From positions 1-64,000 of the forward strand of contig JBBEWH010000180.1 in the NCBI GenBank assembly GCA_037414955.1: a stretch of DNA of 64,000 bases, in the 5' to 3' direction. Positions 34,697 to 47,100 of the stretch are shown in pieces. A program made the translations under genes and the position numbers. The notes below the pieces were generated by a model. The model did no database searches and had not been told where the DNA came from. It worked only from the letters and a program-made list of their open reading frames with translations. The DNA comes from Phytohabitans sp037414955 (lineage in GTDB: Bacteria; Actinomycetota; Actinomycetes; Mycobacteriales; Micromonosporaceae). Positions within the stretch are counted from its first letter, which is position 1. The number at the start of each line of letters is the position of its first letter.

Positions 34697-35639
34697 AAGA
34701 GGGGGTGGGGGTGAGGTAGCCGCCCATGGTGCGGAAGTAGTCGGTCGCGGCGTACTCGGTGCCGTCCTCGGTGCGGAGCCGGCGGATGACCAGGCCGGGG
34801 TTGCGGCCGCGCCGCGCGTCGGCGCCGGCCACGATCACCACGCCGTCGCCCTCCCGGATGAAGATCCGGCCCGGCGTGCCGCCGTACCGGGCCGCCGAGA
34901 CCGCCGCCGAGAGGATCCGGATCCGCTGGCCCCGGTGGAAGGTGAAAGCGTTCGGGTACGGGTCGGACTGCGCGCGGACCAGGCGCTCGATCTCGTCAGC
35001 CGGCCACGTCCAGTCGATGCGGCTGTCCTCGACGGACCGCTTGTGGAAGAAGCTGGCCTGGGTGCGGTCCTGTTTGACCCAGTCGGTGCGGCCGGACGCG
35101 ATGAGCGCGAGCGCGTCGGTGGTGATGGGGCCGAAGAGGTCGAGCGTGCGGTGGAAGAGGTCGGTGGTGGTGTCGGTCGGGCCGACCGGCACGGCGCGCT
35201 GGAGCACGATGTCGCCGGCGTCGAGCTCGTCGTCCATCATGTGCGCGGTGACGCCGACCTCCGGCTCACCGTTGATCAGCGCCCAGATCAGCGGCGCGAA
35301 GCCGGCGTACTTCGGCAGCAGCGAGTCGTGCACGTTGAGGGTGCCGAGGCGGGGCAGCCGGAAGACGGCGGGCGGGATCCAGGTGCGCCAGTTGGTGGCG
35401 ACGATGATGTCTGGGTCGGCCGCCCGCAGCGGTTCTTGGAGATCGTCGGGCCGGTTGCGGACCAGCACCGGTACACCGTGCTTCTCCGCGAGCTCGGCGA
35501 CCGAGTCGTCCCAGATCTTCTCGTACGCGTGGTCGCTCGGTGGGTGCGTGACCACGAGGGCGACCTCGTGCTCGGAGTCGAGCAGGGCCTGGAGGGTGCG
35601 GTGACCCCAGGTTTGGTACCCGAACATAACGATTCGCAT
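34695..35639 (-). CDS. N5-hydroxyornithine formyltransferase, CchA-like
   Basis: 314 residues from the ATG at 35639; an ATG at 35657 with GAAGGGG before it would add six residues. The N-terminal formyltransferase fold has the catalytic trio in GTLNVHDSLLPKYAGF and GVTAHMMDDELDAGDIV (Asn, His, Asp), and a short C-terminal domain follows (ARYGGTPGRIFIREGDGVVIVAGAD). It is a methionyl-tRNA formyltransferase relative. Its position beside an ornithine hydroxylase and NRPS, with an iron box between the two genes, points to N-formylation of N5-hydroxyornithine as in coelichelin. Confidence 0.88.
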   Translation of the reverse strand: MRIVMFGYQTWGHRTLQALLDSEHEVALVVTHPPSDHAYEKIWDDSVAELAEKHGVPVLVRNRPDDLQEPLRAADPDIIVATNWRTWIPPAVFRLPRLGTLNVHDSLLPKYAGFAPLIWALINGEPEVGVTAHMMDDELDAGDIVLQRAVPVGPTDTTTDLFHRTLDLFGPITTDALALIASGRTDWVKQDRTQASFFHKRSVEDSRIDWTWPADEIERLVRAQSDPYPNAFTFHRGQRIRILSAAVSAARYGGTPGRIFIREGDGVVIVAGADARRGRNPGLVIRRLRTEDGTEYAATDYFRTMGGYLTPTPS

Positions 35640-35678
35640 CGGTGACCCGTCTCGCATGGTGCCCCTTCGAATGGTGAC

Positions 35679-35697
35679 GTAGGTCAGGCTTGCCTAA
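35679..35697. promoter_or_regulatory. iron box (IdeR/DmdR-like), formyltransferase side
   Basis: GTAGGTCAGGCTTGCCTAA matches 15 of 19 positions of the iron box TTAGGTTAGGCTAACCTAA. It sits 40 bp before the formyltransferase start and should repress it when iron is plentiful. Confidence 0.75.
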
Positions 35698-35706
35698 GAC
35701 GGTAAC

Positions 35707-35725
35707 TTAAGCAAGGCTGTCCTAA
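35707..35725. promoter_or_regulatory. iron box (IdeR/DmdR-like), hydroxylase side
   Basis: TTAAGCAAGGCTGTCCTAA matches 14 of 19 positions of the iron box and lies 28 bp before the hydroxylase start. Together with the first box it would control both arms of the divergent siderophore promoter. Confidence 0.72.
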
Positions 35726-35753
35726 GTCGCAACGGGCGAGTGATGGGACGGAC

Positions 35754-37055
35754 ATGTCACGGGTACCGATGTACGACGTCGTGGGAGTGGGGTTCGGCCC
35801 ATCGAACCTGGCGCTGGCCATCGCGCTGGCCGAGCAGGACATACCACTGGCGGCGGTCTTCCTGGAGCGCCAACCCCGCTTCGGCTGGCACCGGGGCATG
35901 CTGCTCGACGACGCGACCATGCAGGTGTCGTTCCTCAAGGACCTGGTCACGCTGCGCAACCCCAGCAGCGCGTTCACGTTCCTGCGCTACCTGCACGGCA
36001 AGGGCCGGTTGATCGACTTCATCAACCACAAGAACCTCTTCCCGCTGCGCGTGGAGTTCCACGACTATCTGGAATGGGCGGCCGCGCAGGTCGAGGACCA
36101 GGTCCGCTACGGGCACGAGGTGGTCGGATTGGCGCCGGCGCCGCCCGATGGCGACGGCGAGATCGGGTACGTGGACGTGACGGTCCGACACTCCTCAGAG
36201 CAGTCCGACGGTGAGGCGCACACGTACCGGGCACGCAACCTGGTCTTCGCCACCGGCCTGCGGCCCTGCCTGCCCGACGGCGTGACCACGTCCGCCCGGA
36301 TCTGGCACAACAGCGACCTGCTCGCTCGGCTGGCCGCCCTGCCGGACCCGCCCCGACGGTTCGTCGTGGTCGGCGCCGGGCAGAGCGCCGCCGAGGTCAC
36401 CGCCCACCTGCACGAGCGATACCCCGGCGCCGAGGTGTGCGGGGTCTTCTCCCGGTACGGGTACAGCCCGGCCGACGACAGCTCGTTCGCGAACCGCATC
36501 TTCGACCCGGACGCCGTCGGCGAGTTCTTCGACGCGCCGCAGGACGTGAAGCGGGCGCTCATCGACTACCACGGCAACACCAACTACTCCGTTGTGGACG
36601 TCGACCTCATCGACGACCTGTACCGCCGGGTGTACCGGGAAAAGGTGCTCGGCACCGAACGGCTGCGGCTGTTCAACGTCTCCCGCCTCGTCGACACCGT
36701 CGAGACTCCCGGTGGTGTGCGCGCCACTGTGGAGTCGCTCGCCACCGGCGTGAAGACGGTGCTCGACGCCGACGTGGTGGTGTACGCCACCGGCTACCAG
36801 CCCGCCGACCCCTCGCAGTTGCTGGGCGAGGTCGCGCCCTACTGCCGCCGCGACGAGAACGGCCGGCTGCGGGTGGCGCGGGACTACCGCGTCGTGACCG
36901 CGCCGGAGCTGCGCGCCGGCGTGTACCTGCAGGGCGGCACCGAGCACACGCACGGGATCACGTCGTCGCTGCTGTCGAACACGGCTGTCCGGGTCGCCGA
37001 CATTCTCCGGTCCATCGTGGACCGCAAGGCGGACCGGGTGCACGAGTACGCCTGA
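35754..37055 (+). CDS. L-ornithine N5-monooxygenase, CchB-like
   Basis: 433 residues. The FAD motif VGVGFGPSNLALAIAL at the N-terminus, the NADPH motif VVVGAGQSAAEVTAHL in the middle and VVYATGY near the C-terminus are the marks of the class B flavin N-hydroxylases (SidA/PvdA). It makes N5-hydroxyornithine, the iron-binding building block, using NADPH and oxygen. It is the first gene of the plus-strand siderophore operon, behind an iron box, followed by the binding lipoprotein. Confidence 0.92.
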   Translation: MSRVPMYDVVGVGFGPSNLALAIALAEQDIPLAAVFLERQPRFGWHRGMLLDDATMQVSFLKDLVTLRNPSSAFTFLRYLHGKGRLIDFINHKNLFPLRVEFHDYLEWAAAQVEDQVRYGHEVVGLAPAPPDGDGEIGYVDVTVRHSSEQSDGEAHTYRARNLVFATGLRPCLPDGVTTSARIWHNSDLLARLAALPDPPRRFVVVGAGQSAAEVTAHLHERYPGAEVCGVFSRYGYSPADDSSFANRIFDPDAVGEFFDAPQDVKRALIDYHGNTNYSVVDVDLIDDLYRRVYREKVLGTERLRLFNVSRLVDTVETPGGVRATVESLATGVKTVLDADVVVYATGYQPADPSQLLGEVAPYCRRDENGRLRVARDYRVVTAPELRAGVYLQGGTEHTHGITSSLLSNTAVRVADILRSIVDRKADRVHEYA

Positions 37056-37109
37056 GATCCACTCAGTCTGAGAATCCAGTCAGTCTGATATTCCACAAGG
37101 GAGAACCCA

Positions 37110-38111
37110 TTGAGTACGCGTTGGAGAGCGCCGCTGGCGCTCGCCCTCATCGGCGCGCTGGCGCTGGCCGGCTGCGGCTCCTCGTCGGACGACGGCGATG
37201 ACGCCGCGTCCTCCAACACCGCGAGCGTCTTCCCGGTCACGGTCACGCACAAGTACGGCAGCACCGAGATCAAGGCCGAGCCGAAAAAGGTGATCACCCT
37301 CGGGCTCAGCGACCAGGACGCGGTGCTGGCCCTCGGTATCAAGCCGATCGGCGCGGTCGACTGGTTCAAGGAGCGCCCGTTCGGCAAGTGGCCGTGGGTG
37401 CAGTGGGGCAGCACGCCGCCGGAGATCGTCGGCGAGCGCGACGAGTTCAACATGGAGAAGATCGCGGCGCTCCAGCCGGACCTCATCCTCGCCCAGTACA
37501 GCGGCATGACCAAGGAGAACTACGAGACCCTGTCGGGCATCGCGCCGACCGTGGGCCAGCCCAAGGACTACGCCGACTACGTCGCTCCGTGGGAAGTGAT
37601 GACGAAGCAGATCGGCAAGGCGCTGGGCAAGGAGAAGGAGATCGACGCGCAGATCGCGGCGATCGACAAGCGGTTCGCCGAGGTCCGCGCGCAGCACCCG
37701 GAGTGGGCCGGCAAGACGGTCGCCGTCGTCGACCCGTACGTGCCCGGCGAGTACGCGGTGTTCTCCTCCACCGACCCCAAGGCGCTGTTCATGACCCAGA
37801 TGGGCTTCAAGGTCCCGGCCGAGATCGACAAGCTCGCCGGCAAGGACAACGCCACCGTGATCAGCTCCGAGCGGCTCGACCTCGTCGACGTGGACCTGCT
37901 GCTGTTCCTTACCAGCGACGCCGGCGCCGAGCCGCGGGTCAAGGCCGACAAGGTGTACCAGAACCTGAAGGTCGCCAAGGAGGGGCGCGCGATGTTCCTG
38001 CCGTACGAGGACCCGCCGATCGGTGGCGCGCTGTCCTTCAACACGGTGCTGAGCATCCCGTACGCCATCGACCAGGTGGTACCGATCCTGGCCGGCGGCA
38101 CGAGCAAGTAA
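37110..38111 (+). CDS. ferric-siderophore-binding lipoprotein, CchF-like
   Basis: 333 residues. The lipobox LALAGC ends a 21-residue signal; the mature protein has the class III binding-protein layout (KKVITLGLSDQDAVLALGIKPIGA, NMEKIAALQPDLILAQY, a long central helix and VDLLLFL). It would hand the ferric siderophore to the FecCD permeases at 56.7-58.7 kb. TTG at 37110 has GGGAGAA six bases upstream. The 54-bp gap before it has two near-copies of CAGTCTGA. Confidence 0.9.
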   Translation: MSTRWRAPLALALIGALALAGCGSSSDDGDDAASSNTASVFPVTVTHKYGSTEIKAEPKKVITLGLSDQDAVLALGIKPIGAVDWFKERPFGKWPWVQWGSTPPEIVGERDEFNMEKIAALQPDLILAQYSGMTKENYETLSGIAPTVGQPKDYADYVAPWEVMTKQIGKALGKEKEIDAQIAAIDKRFAEVRAQHPEWAGKTVAVVDPYVPGEYAVFSSTDPKALFMTQMGFKVPAEIDKLAGKDNATVISSERLDLVDVDLLLFLTSDAGAEPRVKADKVYQNLKVAKEGRAMFLPYEDPPIGGALSFNTVLSIPYAIDQVVPILAGGTSK

Positions 38112-38128
38112 GTAAGGGTGGGTTGGCT

Positions 38129-41100
38129 GTGAGGCTGGCGACGTTTCCGGAGCTGTTCGCGGCGCGCGTGCGCGAGACCCCCGACGCGGTGGCGCTCGTG
38201 TACGAGGATGTCGAGCTGACCTATGCGGCGCTGAACGCTCGCGCGAACCGGCTGGCCCACGCCCTGATCGCCCGGGGGGTGGGGCCGGAACGCGTGGTGG
38301 CGCTGGCCCTGCCCCGGTCGGCGGACATGATCGTGGCCCAGGTGGCCGTGCTCAAGGCCGGCGGGGCGTACCTGCCGATCGACCCGGACTATCCAGCCGA
38401 GCGGATCGCCTACATGCTGGCCGACGCGTCGCCGGTCTGCCAGCTGTCCACTGTGCCCGCGCTCGACGGGCATCCCGACACCGACCCCGAGGTGGCGCTG
38501 AGCCCGCGGCACGCGGCTTACGTCATCTACACCTCCGGCTCGACCGGGCGGCCCAAGGGCGTGGTGCTGTCGCACGCCGGCGTGGCGAAGCTGATCGCCA
38601 CCCAGGTGGAGCGGTTCGGGGTCGGGCCGCACAGTCGGGTGCTCCAGTTCGCCTCGCCGAGCTTCGACGTGGCGTTCTGGGACCTGTGCCTGGGGCTGCT
38701 CTCCGGCGGCCGGCTCATCGTCGTGCCGGCCGACCGGAGAGTCCCCGGGGCGGCGCTCACCGAGTACGCCGAGAAGCACGGCGCGAACTTCCTCATCCTC
38801 CCGCCCGCGCTGCTCGCCTCCCTGCCCGACGACTGCGCCCTGCCCGACGGGGCCACCCTGCTGGCCGGCACCGAGCGGGTCGCGCCGGAACTGGTCGCCC
38901 GGTACGCGCGCCGGCAGCGGATGTTCAACGCGTACGGGCCCACCGAGGCGACCGTCAACTCCACCCTGGGTCTCTGCTCTCCCGCACCGCTGGTGGACGG
39001 GTCCGTCCCGATCGGCGTGCCCGACCCGGGCACCCGCGCCTACGTGCTGGACGAGGCGCTGCGCCCGGCGCCGGCCGGTGCGCCGGGCGAGCTCTACCTC
39101 GCCGGTCCGGGGCTGGCGCGCGGCTACCTGGGCCAGCCCGGCTTGACGGCGGCCCGGTTCGTGGCCGACCCGTACACCCCCGGGGAACGGATGTACCGCA
39201 CCGGCGACCTCGTGCGGGAGCTGCCCGACGGCCGGCTGGACTTCCTCGGCCGCACCGACGACCAGGTGAAGATCCGCGGGTACCGGATCGAGCCGGGCGA
39301 GGTGGAGAGCGTCCTGCGTGGACACCCGGCGGTGGCGCAGGTGGCGGTGCTGGGCCGCGCCGACTCCTCCGGCACGAAGCGGCTGGTGGCCTACGTCGTG
39401 CCGGCGCTGCGACCCGACGACGCATCGCGTAGCCCCGCGGACGGCCAGATCGCGCGCGGTTCGGCTGACGGCCAGGTCGAGGTCTGGCGGGAGACGCACG
39501 ACGCGCTGTTCACCACGTCTGGCGACGACCCGTTCGCCGGCTGGACCAGCAGCTACGACGGCGCGCCGATCCCGACCGACGAGATGCGGGAGTGGTGGGA
39601 CGCCACCGTGGAGCGGGTCCGCGCCCTGCGGCCGCGGCGGGTGCTGGAGATCGGTGTCGGCAGCGGCATGATCCTGACCGGTGTCGCGCCGCACGTCGAC
39701 GCGTACTGGGGATTGGACCTGTCGGCCTCCGCGATCGACAACCTGCGGGCCCGGATCCCCGTGACCTACGCCGACCGGGTCGAGTTGCACGCCCAGCCCG
39801 CGCATGACCTCGGCGGCCTGCCCACCGGCTTCTTCGACACCGTCGTCATCAACTCGGTGGCGATGTACTTCCCGAACGCCGACTACCTCACCGGCGTCCT
39901 GCGCGAGTCCGTGGCGCTGCTCGCGCCGGGTGGCCGGGTCTTCGTCGGCGACGTGCGCAACCTTCGCCTGCTCCGTCACTTCCGCACCGCCGTCGAACAC
40001 CACCGTTCGGGGACGGTCGATCCGGCCGCCGTGGACCGGGCGGTGGCGTGGGAACGCGAACTCCTCCTCGACCCCGACTACTTCGCCGCCCTGCCCGACG
40101 TGCTGGCGGACGTCGGCCGGGTGGACATCCACCTCAAGCGAGGCCGCAGCCACAACGAACTAACCCGCTACCGCTACGACGTCGTATTGACGCAAGGAAG
40201 GGCCCCTTCCTATCGCTTTACGCATAGGAAGGGCCCCTTCCAATCACTCGCGGCGCTGGAGGGCGCGCTGGGGGAGCCGCGCGACGGGTTCCGGGTGACG
40301 GGCATCCCCAACGCCCGCCTGACCGGGGACGCCGCCGCCGTCGACCCGGAGGACGTGCGGGCGCTGGGGGAGCGTTTCGGGTACACGGTGGACCTGACCT
40401 GGACCGCGGACGGCGACCAGGGAGAGTTCGACGCGGTCTTCACCCGGCCGGGCACCGAGCCCGGCCCGCTCTATGAGTCCGGCCCGCTCTATGAGTCCGG
40501 CCCGCTCTATGAGTCCGGCCCGATCTACGAGTCCGGCACGGGCCAACGCCCATACGCCAACACACCGGCGCCGTTCGTCGACGTCAACGCGCTCATGAGA
40601 GCCGTCCGCGGGTACGCCCGCGAGCACCTGCCGGAGTACATGGTGCCGGCCGCGATCGTGTCGCTGCACCGGCTGCCGGTCGCGCCGAGCGGCAAGCTGG
40701 ACCGCGCCGCCCTGCCGGCACCCGACTTCGCCGCGCTCGCCACCGGGCGCCCGCCCCGGAACCCGCGCGAGGAGACGCTCTGCGCGCTCGTCGCCGACGT
40801 GCTCGACCTGCCCCGGGTGGGCATCGACGACGACTTCTTCGCGCTCGGCGGCGACAGCATCGTCGCGATCCAGCTGATCGTACGGGCCCGCAAGGCCGGT
40901 ATCGCGCTGTCGCCGCGCGACGTCTTCCAGCGGCGCACGGTGGCGGCGCTGGCGGCGGCCGCGGGAGAGGTGGTCGCCGCCCCGTCGGATGCGGCTGAGG
41001 CTTCGGCGGTGGCGCCGCTCACCCCGCTCCAGGAGGGGTTCTTCTTCCATGCTCACCTCGACCCGGCGTCCGATGTGTACGCCGTCCAGCTCATGGTGGA

Positions 41101-44100
41101 GCTGCGCGGTCCGCTCGACGCCGCGCGGCTGCGCGGCGCCGCGCAGGCGCTGCTGGACCGGCACGCCGCGCTGCGCGCGGGCTTCCACCAGCGCCCCGAC
41201 GGGCGGGTGGTTCAGACGGTCGCGGACGGGGTGGCCGTGCCGTGGCGCGAGATCGACCTCACCGGGTACCCGGAGAGCGAGCGCGTGGCCCGCGCCGCCG
41301 CCGTCGCGGAGGCGGAACGCCGCGTACCCTTCGACCTGGCGCGGCCGCCGCTGCTGCGGTGTGTGCTGGTTCGCCGGGACGCCGAGCGGCACGACCTGGT
41401 GCTGCGCTTCCACCACATCGTGGCGGACGGCTGGTCGGTGTCCGTGTTGCTGCGCGAGTTGCTCGCCCGCTACGGCGGGGCCGAGCTGCCGCCGGTCACG
41501 CCGTACCCGGCGTACCTGACCTGGCTGGCCGGCCGCGATCAGCGGGCGGCTCGGGAGGCGTGGGGCGCCGCGCTGGCCGGCCTGGACGAGCCGACCCGCC
41601 TCGCGCCGGCGAGCACCCCGGCCGCGAACGGCCCGGCGCGCCCGGAGGAGGTCCGGGTCGCGCTGCCCGCCGCGCTGACCGCGGCCCTGACGGCGCGCGC
41701 CCGGGAGCGCGGCCTCACCCTGGGTACCCTCGTGCAGGGCGCCTGGGGCCTGCTGCTCGGCCGCCTCCTGGGCCGCGCCGACGTGGTGTTCGGCACCACG
41801 GTCTCCGGCCGGGCGGCCGATGTGGACGGTGTCGAGTCGATGGTCGGCCTGTTCATCAACACGCTGCCGGTGCGGGTGCGCTGCCGGCCGGAGCGGCCGG
41901 TCGCCGAGGCGCTGGGCCGGTTGCAGGCGGAGCGGGTCGCGCTGCTGGACCACGAGCACCTCGGGCTGGCCACGATCCAGCGGGACGCCGGGCTGGGCGA
42001 TCTGTTCGACACGCTCGTGGTGGTGGAGAACTACCCGGTCGACGGCGAGCTGCGCGACCCGTCCGGCGCGCTCACCGTGACCGGACTGGACTACGTGGAC
42101 ACCGGACACTACCCGCTCGCGGTCATCGTGTTACCGGCCGAGCGCCTGGAGCTGCGGCTCAAGCACGACGCGACCCGGGTCGCCGGCCCGGCGGCGCGGC
42201 GCGTCGCCGACCGCCTCGTGCGGGTGCTCGAAGCCATCGCCGCGGACCCGGACCAGCCGGCCGGCCGGCTCGACGTGTCCACACCGGACGAACGGCACCC
42301 GCTGGTGGGCGAGGCGCGGGAGTTGCCGCCCGCCACGCTGGTGGACGGGTTCGTCCAACAAGCTGCCCGATGCCCCGACGCGATCGCGGTCATCGAGGGC
42401 GACGCCGAGGTGTCCTTCGGGGAGCTGGACCGCCGGTCGTCTGTCCTCGCCGGTCGGCTGCGCGCGCGGGGCATCGGGCCCGAACACGTGGTGGCGGTCG
42501 CGATACCCCGCTCGATGGACCTGGTGGTGGCCCTCCTAGGCGTCCTCAAATCCGGCGCGGCATACCTCCCCATCGACGCGAACCTGCCGGCGGACCGCCG
42601 CGCCTTCATGCTCGCGGACGCTGATGCCGCCGCCCTCCTCACTCCCACAGACGACGACATCCGCCGATCTTGCGATAGTCATGCCCAGATGCCCGAAATG
42701 GAGCCTGAGCAGTGCAAGATCGGCGGGGGAGACCATGCCGCGTACGTCATCTACACCTCGGGGTCTACGGGGCGGCCCAAGGGGGTCGTCGTGACGCACC
42801 GCGCCGTCACCGCCCAGCTCGCGTGGGCGCAGGACCGGTTCCCGCTCGGCCCCACCGACCGGGTGCTGCATCAGCTCTCGGCCAGCTTCGACCCGTCCCT
42901 CCTGGAGCTGTTCTGGCCGCTGGGCGTGGGCGCCACGGTGGTGCTGGCGCCGCCGGACGCGCACCGCGACCCGGCGCGGCTCGCCGAGCTCGTCAAGCGC
43001 CGCGGCGTCACGACGCTCACCACCGTCTCGTCGGTGCTCGGCGCGTTCGCCGACGTCGCCGCCGCCGACCCGGACGCGTTCGCCATGCTGCGCCGGGTGT
43101 TCGCGGGCGGTGACGCGCTGCCCGTCGAGGTGGCCGCCCGCTGGCGTGCCCGCACCGGGGTGCCGGTGTACAACGTGTACGGTCCGACCGAGACCACCAT
43201 CCAGGTCACGTACCAGGAAGCGGAGAGCGGCGGCACCGGCACCGTCCCGATCGGACGTCCGGTGTGGAACACCCGGCTGTACGTGCTGGACGCGGCCCTG
43301 CGCCCGGCCACCACCGGGGAGCTGTACGTCGGCGGCATCCAGCTCGCGCGCGGCTATCACGGCCGGACGGGGCTCACCGCGAGCCGGTTCGTCGCCGACC
43401 CGTTCGCGCCGGGCGAGCGGATGTACCGCACCGGTGACCTCGTGCGGCGCCGTGCCGACGGTGTGTTGGACTACCTCGGCCGCGCCGACCAGCAGGTGAA
43501 GATCCGGGGCAACCGGGTCGAGCCGGGCGAGGTGGAGGACCGGCTCCGGCGGCTGCCGGGTGTGGCGGAGGCGGCCGTGGTGGCGCGCCGCGACGGGCCG
43601 GGCGGCGCGCGGCTGGTCGGGTACGCGGTACCCGTCCCCGGATCCGCTGTGGACGCCGAGGCGCTCCGCGTCGAGCTGGCCGCGGCCCTGCCGGACGCCA
43701 TGGTGCCGTCGGTCATCGTCGCGCTCGACGCCCTGCCGCGCACGCCCAGCGGCAAGGTGGACCGGGCCGCCCTGCCGGCGCCGGCCACCCAGCGCGCGGC
43801 CGCGCGGGCGCCCGGCGACGCCCGGGAAGCCGCGCTGTGCACCGCGTTCGCCGCGGTGCTCGGCCTTGCCGAGGTAGGGGTCGACGACGACTTCTTCGCG
43901 CTCGGCGGCGACAGCATCCTGTCGATCGCGGTCGCGTCCCGGGCCCGCGCCGCCGGGCTTGACCTCGGGCCGCGCGAGGTCTTCACGCACCGCACGCCGG
44001 CCGCGCTGGCGCGCGCCGCCGGTGCCGGCGTGGCACCGGACGCCGTCCCGGACCGGCCGCTGGTGACCCTCACCGAGGAGGAGACCGCGCGGGTACGCCG

Positions 44101-47100
44101 GGCCGCCGGCCGCCCGGTCGACGACGTGTGGCCGCTGTCCCCGCTCCAGGAAGGGCTGTACTTCCACGCCAGCTACGACGCGGCGGACATCGACGTCTAC
44201 ACCGCGCAGGCGGCGTTCGACTTCCGGGCCGGGCTCGACGCCGACCGCCTGCGGGCCGCGTGCGCCGCGCTGCTGACCCGCAACCCGGCCACCCGGGCCG
44301 GCTTCCTCAGCGACGGGCTGTCCCGCCCGGTGCAGTTCGTGGTGGCCGAGCCGCGGGTGCCGCTGACCGAAGTGGACCTGTCGGACCTGCCGCCGCCGGA
44401 GCGGGACGCCCGGCTCGACGAGATCATGGCCGCCGACCGCACCCGGCGCTTCGACCTGGCCAGCCCGCCGCTGTTCCGGCTGTTGCTGCTCCGGCTCGGT
44501 GCCGGCGTTGACCGCCTGGTCGTCAGCCACCACGTGCTGGTGTGGGACGGCTGGTCGGCGTCGGTGTTCCTGGAGCAGCTGCTCGGCCTGTACGCGAGCG
44601 GCGGCGACGACCGCGCGCTCGCGCCCGCGGGCTCCTATCGGGACTACCTGGCCTGGCTGGCCACTCAGGACACCGCGGCGTCGGCGCGGGCCTGGCGGGA
44701 GGCGCTGGCCGGGCTGGCCGAGCCGACGCTGGTCGCGCCCGCCGGTACGGCGACGCACCCGGTCCTGCCCCAGCGGCACCGGGTGGAGCTGGACGAGGAC
44801 GTCAGCGAGCGGCTGCGCGCCACCGCCCGGCGGCTCGGCGTCACGCTCAACACCGTGCTGAACGCGGCCTGGGGGCTGGCGCTGTCCAACCTGGTCGGTC
44901 GGGCCGACGTCGTGTTCGGCGCCACGGTCGCCGGCCGCACCGCGCCGATCGACCACGTCGAGAACGCCATCGGCCTGTTCCTCAACACGGTACCGGTGCG
45001 GGTGGCGCTCGACCCGCGCGAGCCGGTCGCGGACCTGCTCCGCCGGCTGCACGCGGAGCGCACGGCGCTCATGCCGCACGAGTACCTCGGGCTCGGCGAC
45101 GTCCAGCGGGAAAGTGACCATGGCGCGCTGTTCGACTCGCTCTTCGCGCTGCAGAACATCGGCGGCGAGGACGAACTGGCCGCCCTGCGGGAGCGGCACG
45201 GCGTGGTCGAGGTCGGCAGCGTCGACGCCACCCACTACCCGCTCGCCGTCGTGGTGACCCCGGCCCGGCGGCTGCGCGCCACGCTCGCGTACCGGCCGGA
45301 CGTGCTGGACGCGGACCTGGCGGCGGCGGTGCTGGACCGCTTCGCGACCGCGCTGGCCGGGCTGGTGGCCGACGTGTCGGCGCCGGTCGGTGCCGTCGAC
45401 GTCCTGCCCGACGGGGCCCGCCAGCGGCTCGCCACCGACTGGGACCGCACCGCCCACCCGGTCGGCGACGAGACGGTGGCCGACCTGTTGGCCGCGCAGG
45501 CGGCCCGCACGCCCGGCGAGACGGCGCTGGTCTTCGGCGCCGAGCGGGTCAGCTACGCCGAGCTGGACGCCCGGGTCAACCGGATGGCGCGGCTGCTGAT
45601 CGCCCAGGGCGCCGCGCCGGAACGGGTGGTCGCGCTCGCGCTGCCCCGGTCCATCGACATGGTGGTCGCGCTGTTCGCCGTGCTGCGCACCGGCGCCGCG
45701 TACCTGCCGCTCGAACTGGACCACCCGGTGGAGCGGCTGGCGCTGATGCTGGACGACGCGCGGCCGGTGTGCGTGCTGTCCACAGTGGCGGTCGCGGCCA
45801 CGCTGCCGGTGGACTGCGTGGCGGTCGACGCCGTCGACCTGTCCATGTTCGACGACGCACCGCTGGGGCTGCGGTTCTCCCTCGAGCATCCCGCGTACGT
45901 CATCTACACCTCCGGCTCCACCGGCCGGCCCAAGGGCGTCGTCACCCCGTACCGGGGCCTGACCAACATGCAGCTCAACCACCGCGAAGCCATCTTCGGC
46001 CCGACCATCGCGGCGGCCGGCGGCCGGCGGCTGCGGATCGCGCACACCGTGTCGTTCGCGTTCGACATGTCCTGGGAGGAGCTGCTCTGGCTCGTCGAGG
46101 GGCACGAGGTGCACGTGTGCGACGAGGAACTGCGGCGCGACGCGTCGGCATTGGTCGCCTACTGCCAACGGCACCGGATCGACGTGGTGAACGTGACCCC
46201 CACGTACGCCCAGCACCTCTTCGAGGAGGGGCTGCTCGACGGTCCACACCGGCCGCCGCTGGTGCTGCTGGGCGGCGAGGCGGTCTCGGACGCGGTGTGG
46301 AACCGGCTGCGGGACACCGAGGGAACGCTCGGGTACAACCTGTACGGGCCCACCGAATACACCATCAACACGCTCGGTGGCGGCACCGAGGACAGCGCCA
46401 CCCCGACCGTGGGCACGCCGATCTGGAACACCCGGGCGTACATCGTGGACACCTGGCTACGGCCGGTCCCGGACGGGGCGGCCGGTGAGCTGTACATCGG
46501 CGGCGTCGGCCTCGCGCGCGGCTACCTGGACCAGCCGGGCCTCAGCGCGGCGCGCTTCGTGGCCGACCCGTTCGGCCCGCCCGGCTCGCGCATGTACCGC
46601 ACGGGGGACCTGGTCCGCCGCGGCTCGAGCCCCCCGCCACTAGGGGAGCATGGTGGCGGGAACCTCGACTTCCTGGGCCGCACCGACGACCAGATCAAGA
46701 TCCGCGGGTACCGGGTGGAGCTGGGCGAGATCGAGTCGGTGCTCGCCGCGCACGCGCTCGTCGCCCAGGCCGCCGTGGTGGTGCGCGACGAGCGCCTCGT
46801 CGGGTACGTCGTGCCCGCCGGCTCCGATGTGGACCGGGAGGCGGCGGAGGCCGCCCAGGTCGGGGAGTGGCAGCAGATCTACGACGCCGAGTACACCCAG
46901 ATCGGCACCGCGCTGTCCACGGAGGACTTCTCCGGCTGGGACAGCAGCTACGACGGCCAGCCCATCCCGCTCGCCGACATGCGCGAGTGGCGGGAGACGA
47001 CGCTGGCCCACATCCGGTCTCTGCGTCCCCGCCGGGTGCTGGAGATCGGCGTCGGCAGTGGACTGTTGCTCTCCCCACTGGCGCCGGACTGCGAGGCGTA

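Noticed and set aside
37056..37109. CAGTCTGA repeats before the binding-lipoprotein gene as an operator
   Set aside because: Only two near-copies in a 54-bp intergenic gap within an operon; too little to call a site.
38123..38128. TTG start for the NRPS two codons earlier
   Set aside because: Possible, but GTG at 38129 is better spaced from the AAGGGTGGG tract; the difference does not affect the domains.
42536..46249. Minus-strand open frame of more than 1,200 codons
   Set aside because: Antisense to NRPS modules 2 and 3, with no recognisable domain; a shadow of the real frame.
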